From CADEEN01 sp963840805 (GTDB lineage Bacteria; Pseudomonadota; Gammaproteobacteria; Burkholderiales; Burkholderiaceae_C): 64,000 nt of DNA. Position numbers and translations under genes: made by a program. This document shows positions 56,473 to 64,000 of this stretch, in pieces; position 1 is the first letter of the stretch, and every line of letters begins with the position of its first letter. The notes under the pieces were generated by a model. It was not told the origin of the DNA. It saw only the letters and a list, made by a program, of their open reading frames with translations, and did not search any database. The stretch lies in contig CAWJAJ010000002.1 in the NCBI GenBank assembly GCA_963840805.1, forward strand, positions 1 through 64,000, given 5' to 3'.

Positions 56473-58469
56473 GCCACTGCTTCAGTCAGCATGCACCGGC
56501 GGCTCACTCCTCGCAGTGACATGCGGGTGTCGCGGGCGACTTGCATCCAGCGCTCATGCCAGAGCTGGAATGCCAGCAACAGCCAGACGCGTTGCACTGA
56601 GTAGGGATCGCCCGCCTCGAAGCGGCGGCGCACGGCCTGGACGACCGACGGATCGAGAACGCCCTGCTGCGCAATGTGAGCAGGGTCGAGGTGGTGGTCG
56701 AGCAACGGCTTGAGCGCGCCCGACATCCAGCGGCCGATCGGCGCGGCGAAGCCCTTCTTGGGCCGATCGATCAGGCTGCGCGGCACATGCTTGTAAAGCA
56801 CCTTTCTCAGTAGATGCTTGGAGCCGAGGGTGCCGCAACGCAGATTGATAGGGCAGCGAGAAGGCGAATTCGACCAGACGATGGTCGAGCAGCGGTTCGC
56901 GGCCTTCAATGCTCACGGCCATGGTTGTGCGGTCCACCTTGGCCAGGATGTCGCCGGGCAGGTAGTGGTCCAGATCCCACAGGCACAGCTTTTCACCCAC
57001 GTCGCCGGGATAGTCGTCGCAACGGCGTCTGGTCGATGGTGCGGCTTGGCCCAGCAAACGGCTGAGGTCGGCGTCGTGCCAGTACGAAGACGTGAGCACA
57101 TGCTCGAACTGCGCGCCGGGCGTTGACAGCGCATGGGTTTCCCTCAGGTATCGCAACCGCAAGCGACATGGAGCGGCTGAAGCTGTGGTCGGGGTCGGCG
57201 GAACCGGCGCGGCTGGCGAGCAAGCCGTCCACACGCTCCCAAGGCATGGTGGCGGCGAGATCGCGTGCGAAGCCGGCTCATCGACGACAGCTGCCGGCTC
57301 GACAACGCATGCGGCGCAGCACTGCGCCGTAGGAGTTGTAGCCGGCAAAGAGCTCATCGCCACCGTCGGCGGACAGCACGACCTTCACTTCTTGCGCAGC
57401 GAGTCGCGACACCAGCAGCGTCGGAATGCCGGAGTCATCGCCGAAGGGCTCGTCGAACAGGTCGCCCCAGGTCGGCAGCACCTGCATGGCCTCGGCTTCG
57501 CTCACGATCTGCGTGGTGTGCAGCGTGCCCAGGTGCTTGGCAATCTGCTCGGCATAGGGCGCCTCGTTGAAGCGCGGGTCGTCGAAACCAATGGTGAATG
57601 TGCGGATCGGTGGCCCATCTCGCTTCAGCAGCGCCACCAGGGCCGAAGAGTCGACGCCGCCCGAGAGGAACACACCCACAGGCACGTCGGAGATCATGCG
57701 CAGGTTGAACGCATCGGCCATCAGCGCCTCGAGCTGCTCCGCAAGCGCGTCTTCGCTCGCGCTTGCATCGTGTCCCGGGCCATCGCTTACCGACCAATAC
57801 CGATGCATCGAAGGCTGCCCGCCGCGCTGCAGTTCCAGAAAGTGACCGGGCGGGAGTTTCGACACCTGCTCGTAGATGCTGAGCGGCTCGACGATGTAGC
57901 TGAAGCGGAAGAAGTCGGCCAGCGCCGCCTTGTCGATGCGGGGTTGCCAGTGCGGGTAGGCACGCAACGCCTTCAACTCGGAGCCGAACCACAATGTGCG
58001 CCCGTTCCAGCCGTAGTAGATCGGCTTCACACCGAGACGATCTCGAATCAGCGTGAGCCGACCCGTTGGCACATCCCACAGCGCGATCGCGAACATGCCC
58101 ACGAACCGCTTCACGGCATCCCTCACACCCCATTCCTGAAAAGCTGCGAGGATGACTTCCGAATCGCCCGTGCCAACGAACCGATGCCCCTTCGCCATCC
58201 AGCTCGCTGCGAATGGCCGCGAAGTTGTAGACCTCGCCGTTGAACACCATCGCCAGGCGCCCGTCGTTGGACAGCATGGGCTGGTGGCCATGCGCGCTCA
58301 GGTCGAGGATGGACAGTCGGGTGTGCCCCAGGCCGACGCCGGAGCCGCCCAGCCAGAGGCCTTGGTCATCGGGCCCACGTTTGCGAAGCGTCGCGACGGC
58401 GCGGCGCAGATCCTCCTCGCCAAGCTCCGGCGCGCCTGCGGTCGTGAAGAAGCCCGTGATGCCACACAT
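56469..58469 (-). CDS. Asparagine-synthetase-like amidotransferase, copy 3 (several frameshifts)
   Basis: The class II amidotransferase start MCGITGFFTTAG at 58469, with LRKRGPDDQGLW and MVFNGEVYNFAAI, is clear. After a jump near 58190 comes GTGDSEVILAAFQEWG, then the PP-loop VFLSGGVDSSALVAL and VVLSADGGDELFAGYNSY. After breaks near 57290 and 57160 follow LRYLRETHALST and YLPGDILAKVDRTTMAVSIEGREPLLDHRLVE. A last break near 56850 leads to LIDRPKKGFAAPIGRW. About 666 codons. The stop at 56469 overlaps the next gene. All catalytic parts remain, so it may be active if the indels are read errors. Confidence 0.83.
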
Positions 58470-58490
58470 CGCTTTAGCCTCAATCCCGCG

Positions 58491-59236
58491 TCACACAAGC
58501 CTGCGAATCGACTTCAACAGCTTTGCACGCCATGTCCTGTTCAACACGGCGTTGTACTGAAGAACCTTCTGCCCGCCAAACTCTTCCTTGAACCGATTGA
58601 TCATCAAGCGCTCTTGATCTTCCGTGCCCGCATACCACCCGCCAAAGTCATAGAGGTTGCACGCGTTGCCCTTGAAGAAGAGCATGTCCTTGAAGTGGTG
58701 CAACCGATTCGCCCGGCCGACAAGATTCCGGAAATCCTTGTCCCTCCCTCGGTACAAGGAAGCCGAATGAGACAACACGGCACATGAGCTCGAAATGCAA
58801 ATGGCAGTGCCACACCAGTGTGTGCTCCGCATTGCGGATCCGGCTCAGAACCAATGTGCCCGCCGCTCGCTGGCTGTCGAAGTGAGTCGCGTTCCAGCGA
58901 AGATAAACCCTTGCGCGCGAGCAAACTCGTTGTAGTACTCGATGAACTCGCCGACCGCTTCGAGACTTGGGGTGCTGCATCACCTCATATGAAAGGTCGT
59001 CTTCCGCTTCAGCTCGTTTGATCTTCGACCGCGTGTTCCGATGGAAGCCCGAGAAGATGTCCTGCTCGCTCTTCGTCAGGTCCACGACGAGCGTATGGAA
59101 CTCCTCGTTCGTGGCGCCGGGAACGGGTGCGCTCGCCCTGAAGCGAAACACAACGTCGAAGTCAGTCCAGTCGGGCAACTCTCGTCGAACCACAGTTCGA
59201 CGTACTTGAGCCACCGTCGACTCGATAGGTAATCAT
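58491..59236 (-). CDS. FemAB/GNAT-like aminoacyl or acyl transferase (frameshifts)
   Basis: The central part reads DFDVVFRFRASAPVPG, FHTLVVDLTKSEQDIFSGF and HRNTRSKIKRAEAEDDLSYEV, which resembles proteins of the FemAB/BioF2-like GNAT group found in EPS clusters. After breaks near 58980 and 58770 the end is RDKDFRNLVGRANRLHHFKDMLFFKGNACNLYDFGGWYAGTED, a typical C-terminal motif of the group (LYDFGG), and RFKEEFGGQKV. It probably moves an acyl or aminoacyl group to an amino sugar. Start at ATG 59236 is set by the overlap with the deacetylase stop. Confidence 0.7.
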
Positions 59237-60238
59237 CCGTATACAGCTTCGGCGACAGCCGGCTTGACGGCGCTCCCAAGATGCCCTGAATTCCTGAAGC
59301 GTCATGCCGCGGAAATTCTGGGCTATCTCGGTGAACAGGAGCGTCAGGTCGCCGATACAGGTGCTCAATGCTCTCGTGCGTGCGGAATCGAGGGCTGCCA
59401 CCGGGCATCAACTCCGAAGAGTGGATGACAAATTCGATGTGCGAGCGCTGTTCGGCAAGCGCTGTCCGCACACACTTGAGCATCGGTTTCAGATTCGATC
59501 CGTTCGGAAAGATCCAAGATGCAGGCGGCTCGTGCTGCCATGCGAAGCGGCGAATGCCTTTGATCTTGTAGACCCACGGCAGTGTGTCCGCGAGCTTCGA
59601 CTTGATGATCGTCGGCGGCACTTCCAGCAGCGTCGATTCGCCGGGTCGATCGATGCGATCGAGATCCAGGAAATACGGATGCGACGGGAAAGCCGGTGTA
59701 GTCGGACCCCCCTTGGCCCGCCGGATTGCCCATGGTCTTGCGCCAAGACACATGAGGCGTCACCGAGCAGTCGGCAAGGTAGCCGTGTTCGACCAACAGC
59801 CGCGCGTAGGTGGCGTTGAACGCCCACCGGCCCGCGCGATGACTGACCATCTTCACGCCAAACTGCTGTTGCAGCAGATCGGTCATGAAGGCCACCTTCG
59901 TCCGCCATGACATCCGGCGCAAACTCGATCAGGTATGGATGAGTGGCATGGTCGTCATGGGTCAATGGCTTGATCGGCGGCGAACTCCACGCATGCAAGT
60001 GCATCCCGATCTCGCCAGCACCGCGCGCAATCACGTCACGACCAAAGCGAACGAACTCCGGCGACGTGGCCATTTCGTAGTTGGTAAGCCACGTCGGCTT
60101 GAAACCGAACTCCTCGCACAGTGCCTGAAAGCGCGGCAGATAGGCCGCATTGCGCGTCAGGATGGGATTGGGGCGCGACCACTCGTTGTCGCCCTCGGTG
60201 TCGACCGTGATGATGAATGCGGGACGCTCAGACATCAT
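59233..60238 (-). CDS. Polysaccharide deacetylase-like protein (frameshifts)
   Basis: The N-terminal part (AFIITVDTEGDNEWSRPNPI, with FKPTWLTNYEM and GEIGMHLHAWSSPP) has the NodB-type Asp-Asp/His-x-His pattern (VDTEGD and HLHAW). After a jump near 59905 comes VSHRAGRWAFNATYARLLVEHGYLADCSVTP, where RAGRW holds the catalytic Arg. Further parts are LLEVPPTIIKSKLADTLPWV, EFVIHSSELMPGGSP and MTLQEFRA. Jumps near 59905, 59690, 59350 and 59270. The end is AVKPAVAEAVYG with TGA 59233-59235, overlapping the next gene. This cytoplasm-type deacetylase would remove N-acetyl groups from a sugar precursor; the family includes members in EPS clusters with no signal peptide, as here. Confidence 0.78.
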
Positions 60239-60302
60239 GTCGTCTCAACGTAACCACGGAACTCACGCACCCCGGCACTGGTCTTCAAGACCTGGCGCCA
60301 CC

Positions 60303-61225
60303 CTAGAACTCGTTCATGATCACGCCGGCCATGCGCGCGGTACTGTCCGACAACGCCGCCACGAGTTGCTGCAGTTCCGCGACGCGTGACTCGTTCTTGC
60401 GCGCGACGACCAGCGCTGCACCGCATCGCGCCGCAATCACTTGCGCATCGACGCCATACACCGCCGCGGGCGTATCCACGATCACATGGTCGAATTTCGA
60501 CGTCAGCTCGCGCAGCAGCACACCGAAGGCCGGACGCTCGATCAGCTCGAGCGGGTTGGGCGGCGTGATGCCCACCGGCATGACGAACAGGCTCGGCATG
60601 CCCGGCACCTGCTGAATCACCTGCGAATCGACGTGCCCCGCCAGCAGGCTGGACAGGCCCGCGTCGTTGCTCACGTTGAATACTTCGTGCTGACGCGGAC
60701 CGCGCAGATCGGCATCGACGAGCAACGTGCGCCCACCGATTTGCGCGAACGAGACGGCGAGGTTGGCGCTGAAGAATGTCTTGCCGTCCCTGGAGGCGGG
60801 GCTGACGACGGCGAGCGCACGCCGCTGCTGGCCGTTCACGAACACCCTTGTCATGACTTCGCTGCGGATCGCGCGAAACGCCTCGGCCTGCAATGCAAAG
60901 GGTTGATTCAGCGCCACCAACTCAGGGCTGAGCTTGCGCCGCTCTTCGGTGGCATAGGGGTAGCCGAACTGCTCGGCCAGTGCTTGCAGCACGTCGTCCT
61001 GGGAGGCCAATCCCAGCGCAACCGCCGCATCGCCGAAACGGATGCGGTTCTCGCGCGCGTGGCTCAGGATTTCGTCCACCTGCGCAGCGCTGAGCCCCAA
61101 CTTCTCGCCGAGGATTTCGCCAATCAGTCGGTCCGGAGCCAAGGTCTCGTCAGCGTCGCGGGCGTTCCCCGCGACAGCGGCCGGCAAGTCGATCGCACTT
61201 TGAAGTACTGAAACTTCGCCATCAT
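60303..61225 (-). CDS. epsG: EpsG-type chain-length tyrosine-kinase-like ATPase (one frameshift)
   Basis: This BY-kinase/MinD-like protein partners EpsF. The start (MMAKFQYFKV) at 61225 is joined after one indel near 61200 to QSAIDLPAAVAGN. The N-terminal part (GEILGEKLGLSAAQVDEILS, RENRIRFGDAAVALGLAS) resembles the MshEN-type domain of type II secretion ATPases. The P-loop region is VVSPASRDGKTFFSANLAVSF, Walker A' is TLLVDADLRGPRQHEVFN, and Walker B is HVIVDTPAAVYG. There is no Tyr-rich C-terminal tail. The family drives EPS chain-length control. Its first ATG overlaps the epsF stop. Confidence 0.85.
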
Positions 61226-62664
61226 GCTTCCTTGCGCGGTGCGGGCAATTGCTGGAACATCGCCCGCGAAGACACCAGTGGTATGCGGCGCGATGCGAAC
61301 CTCCCCTTGCCCCCCGGCTTGGGCAAGACGCCGAGGAGTGGCAACCCAAGCAACTCCGACACCTCGTCGACCGTGTGCACCCGACGGTCCACGAACTCCA
61401 ACAGCATCGCCGCGGCGATCGCCAGCGCCAGCCCGAAAACAATCGACAGCAAGACGTTGCGCACGACCTTCGGCGAGGAAGGCACGATCGGTGGCACGGC
61501 CTGCGCGAGCACGTAGGCGTTGCTCTGTGTCGTCTGGCTTTCGAGACTCGTCTGATTCAATCGTGCAAGCACCGCGTCGTAGGCACGCTGGGCGTTTTCG
61601 ACGTCGCGGATCAGCACGGCGCCCTCCTCGCGCGCCGTCCGCAGGCGCAGCACTCGCGCACGCTGTGCCTCGAGCGCGCCACGGATCTCGGCCTCGCGCT
61701 GGCGATTGATCGTGTTGGTGACGCCCAGGCTGCCCGTCACGCGCCGGGTTTCGGCATCGAGCCGGGCCCGCAACGATGCGATGTTCGCCTTTGCTTCGAT
61801 GACCTGGGGATGGTTGTCGCCCAGGCGCGAAGTGAGTTCCTGAAAGCGCGCCTCCGCGCGCGTGATGTCGCCGCGCAGGCTCGAAAGCACGGGGTTGTTG
61901 ACCACCTCCTGCAGTCTGTCGGCAGCCCGGCCTGGGCCTGTGCCTGCCGGCTGCTCGACTCGGCCGCGGCCGCCTGGATGGCGACGAGTTGCGCCGACAG
62001 CTCATTCAGCCGCGCTGCTTCAACATCCAGTTGCCCGTCCGACGCGATGATGACGCCCTTCTCGCGCTGATAGGCGGACAGCTTCGCCTGCGCTCGCTCG
62101 ACATTCGCCCGCAACTCCTTGCCGCGCGTGTCAAAGAAGGTCGAGTACTGCTTTGCCGGGTCGACCCTCAGTTCGAGACTGACGTCCATGATAGGCCTGC
62201 ACGAACGCATTCGCCACCATCGCCGCCTTGACCGGGTCGGAGGACTTGAAGCTGACGCTGATCACGTTGGATTCGCGCGACGGCTTGACATCAAGCGAGA
62301 CGTTGAATCGCCTCGACGAGCCAAGCCTCGAGACTGCCGGCGCCCTCGGTGGCCTTCAACCATTGCTTCGCGCGCCTTCGGCTCTTGCGGCAAGACCGAG
62401 CTTGCGCACCACATGTTGCGCGACGCGGTCGCTCTTGAGCACATCGACCTGCGTTGCCATGAAGGCAGGTGACGGGTTGCCGGAATACATCGCCGCAGCC
62501 ACCGGGTCAGGCCGGCTCTGGTCGACCACCAGCGTCGCGGTCGCGGTGTACTGCTTGGTCTGCACCAGGCTGATGCCGATTGCGCTGCCGACCGTCAGCA
62601 GGAAGATCAGCACGGCCACCCACCAACGCGCCCGCAGGATCGACAGAAATTGACTCAAGTTCAT
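61222..62664 (-). CDS. epsF: EpsF-type chain-length determinant (Wzz family; frameshifts)
   Basis: The membrane co-polymerase begins MNLSQFLSILRARWWVAVL at 62664, with a first membrane helix (VAVLIFLLTVGSAIGISLV). Wzz-like VDQSRPDPVAAAMYSG and coiled-coil segments follow (KELRANVERAQAKLSAYQR, ARLNELSAQLVAIQAA, FQELTSRLGDNHPQVIEAKA, with more helices). The second membrane helix is VVRNVLLSIVFGLALAIAAAML, followed by DRRVHTVDEVSELLGLPLLG. Breaks occur near 62360, 62190 and 61915. The large periplasmic coiled coil is normal for this family, which sets polymer length with EpsG. Confidence 0.85.
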
Positions 62665-62675
62665 CGCATTCCCCG

Positions 62676-63494
62676 TCAGAACAGGCTCTCACGAACAAAG
62701 ACCACATCATCCTGCTGCAATTGGTCCTGCAGGCCGGGCGTCAGTTCCTGCACCACACCGTCCGGCGCCCTTGCGATGCACGCGAATGCCCCGTTGCGTG
62801 CCTCGCTGCGTCAGGCCGCCGCCCGCGGCGAGCGCCTGCAGCACCGTCATGCCCCGCTCCAGGCGCAGCGCCCCCGGCTTTTGCACCTCACCGTAGATGT
62901 AGACCTGCGGCATGCGATCGACATAGACGACATCATTGTTCTGGATCACGATGTCCTGCGCCGAGCTATCGCCGCGAAAGAGCGTACGAAAGTCAATCTG
63001 CGTCCGGAACGGTTTGCCGTCGCGCGTCCCAACCACGGTCAGCATGTCGCTGCCATCCGGCGCCACGCCACCCGCCAGCGCCATGAGGTCGGACAGGCGC
63101 GTGTTGGCCAACTCGAGCGTGTAGCGGCCCGGCCGCACCGCATGCCCGAGCACGGAGGCCTGGCTGCCGCGAAGCTGGGTGACGAGGATCGACACCTGAG
63201 GTTGCTTCAGGAACTTGCCGGCCAGCAAGCCGTCGGCCAAGCCGCTTCTCAGCCTGGCTGATGGTCAACCCGCCCAGGGTCACGGGGCCCAAGCAGGGGG
63301 TAGCTCACAACCCCGGACTCCGGAATGCGGGTTTCCAGCGAAAGCTCCGGGCTCTGAAACACCGTCACGCGAATGACGTCACCGGCGCCGAGCACGTAGT
63401 CGGTCTTGGCCGCCGGGCTCTGTGCGCGCACGACGCTTGCAAGCGCGAGGAGCACAAGCAGGAACAAGCTCCGCAACAGCATGGCTCTCATCAT
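62676..63494 (-). CDS. epsE: EpsE-type polysaccharide export protein (two frameshifts)
   Basis: An outer-membrane Wza-like auxiliary protein. The start MMRAMLLRSLFLLVLLALASVVRAQ at 63494 is a signal peptide; an AGGA-type site precedes it. The Poly_export domain reads TDYVLGAGDVIRVTVFQSPEL, ISQAEKRL-like, then after a break near 63250 LLAGKFLKQPQVSILVTQ, with SLBB-like blocks GHAVRPGRYTLELANTRL and YIYGEVQKPGALRLERGMTV. A second break near 62770 leads to GVVQELTPGLQDQLQQDDVVFVRESLF and the TGA at 62676. It lies first in the operon, followed by epsF after 11 bases. Confidence 0.85.
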
Positions 63495-63915
63495 TCGTTC
63501 CTCAACGTATCCCAGCGATGGCACCAACATCACGCGATCTCCCAGACATCGTGGCAGCAACTGTGTCGCAGGACACGGCGCCGAACTTCCGATTGGCAAC
63601 ATCATGCCCACAAGCACAGTGCCAACCAGAAATCGAGACTGCGAGTCTAATGCTCGGCTAACACGTCACACCAACCCCGAGTCACGGGAGCAGCGTTGGT
63701 GCGAGCCACAGTCGCAGTGCTCTCGTGACGGTATCGACGGTTTTGGCCAGTCCACACCCCGCGATGGCCAGATACTGTAGTGCTGCATCGGGCAACCTCA
63801 GGCCAGCCCGTGAACGTCAAGCCGGCTTGGCTTGCGGGGCGGCGGGCCGACGCCGATTGATCGACGCGATCGGCGGTCGGAGGTCAAGCGATAGACGACA
63901 TTTCGTGTCTTGCGC
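63495..63915. other. Upstream region of the eps operon
   Basis: These 421 bases precede epsE on the minus strand and should hold the promoter of the long eps transcript. No gene with family support is seen. No palindrome, riboswitch or hairpin stood out by eye. Confidence 0.4.
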
Positions 63916-64000
63916 CTAACCCAATCCAGCGAGCCCTCTTTTCGCGTCGACCGGCTCCGCACGGTCCAGGTCGTAGACAACCTTGTAGGGGCGCGCCTGC
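63916..64000 (-). CDS. Possible C-terminal end of an unidentified protein (partial)
   Basis: The last 28 codons of an open frame enter from the right edge and end at TAG 63916-63918 (segment RPYKVVYDLDRAEPVDAKRG). The protein-like composition suggests a real gene end, but the piece is too short to name. Confidence 0.3.
   Translation of the reverse strand, partial: QARPYKVVYDLDRAEPVDAKRGLAGLG

Noticed and set aside
63798..63980. A 60-aa basic protein on the minus strand
   Set aside because: No family support and no clear ribosome-binding site; it overlaps the more protein-like partial frame at the window end.
18568..64000. Exosortase/PEP-CTERM system
   Set aside because: EpsE/F/G often occur with exosortase, but no exosortase-like membrane protein or PEP-CTERM motif is visible in this window.

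Overview
The window reads as bacterial DNA in two blocks that do not fit together. Bases 1 to about 18,160 are very GC-rich. They carry accessory and housekeeping genes: a toxin-antitoxin pair, a type I restriction-modification locus, 23S rRNA methyltransferase RlmD, a FAD oxidase, an acyltransferase and a truncated sensor kinase. I cannot assign this block to a lineage. From about 18,161 to the end the sequence is one large exopolysaccharide/O-antigen cluster. Its EpsE-EpsF-EpsG export and chain-length proteins resemble the methanolan-type systems of Betaproteobacteria. The blocks meet inside two unrelated broken genes, a hybrid kinase missing its 5' part and a galE missing its 5' part. No mobile element lies at the join, so a chimeric assembly is the simplest explanation.

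Left block. A 9.7-kb segment (154-9841) lies between two copies of the last 129 bp of an aldehyde dehydrogenase gene. The copies differ almost only at synonymous positions. The segment holds an uncharacterised two-gene operon (389-2055), a Phd/VapC-type pair with a perfect palindrome over its promoter, a decayed gene, hsdR-hsdM-hsdS, and a stand-alone LytTR-domain regulator. A 39-bp imperfect repeat lies on each side of the restriction locus. After the second repeat come rlmD, a DinB-like gene, a single-domain response regulator, a GNAT gene, a collapsed alpha/beta hydrolase, a lipoprotein, a Tat-exported sarcosine-oxidase-like flavoenzyme, a PlsC-type acyltransferase with an extra membrane domain, and a REC-REC-HPt fragment.

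Right block. Most genes are on the minus strand, read from 63.5 kb downward, and many are coupled by ATGA overlaps. First come epsE, epsF and epsG, a polysaccharide deacetylase, a FemAB/GNAT-like transferase, an AsnB-type amidotransferase, glycosyltransferases, a Wzx-like flippase, a Wzy-like polymerase/ligase, a PMT-like membrane transferase, an acyltransferase-3 protein and a sulfatase-fold phosphotransferase. A short plus-strand group (gtrA, GT2, a second AsnB) interrupts the series, followed by two tandem lyase-like lipoproteins and a decayed IS3 element. A third group makes precursors: heparinase-like protein, DUF354 protein, oxidoreductase, UDP-GlcNAc 2-epimerase, nucleotide-sugar epimerase and dehydrogenase. 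It ends in an unusual operon of a third AsnB, an AMP ligase, an ACP, NadE, a PrmC-like methyltransferase and a GNAT. I propose that this last operon makes an amidated, possibly N-methylated, acyl decoration on the polysaccharide.

Coding frames are broken by single-base indels at many sites (3.5-9.2, 21.6-25, 31.9-43.4, 46-63.3 kb), while neighbouring stretches are clean. Reading usually resumes in another frame with good conservation. Much of this looks like sequencing error rather than true gene decay, and coordinates in those zones are approximate.
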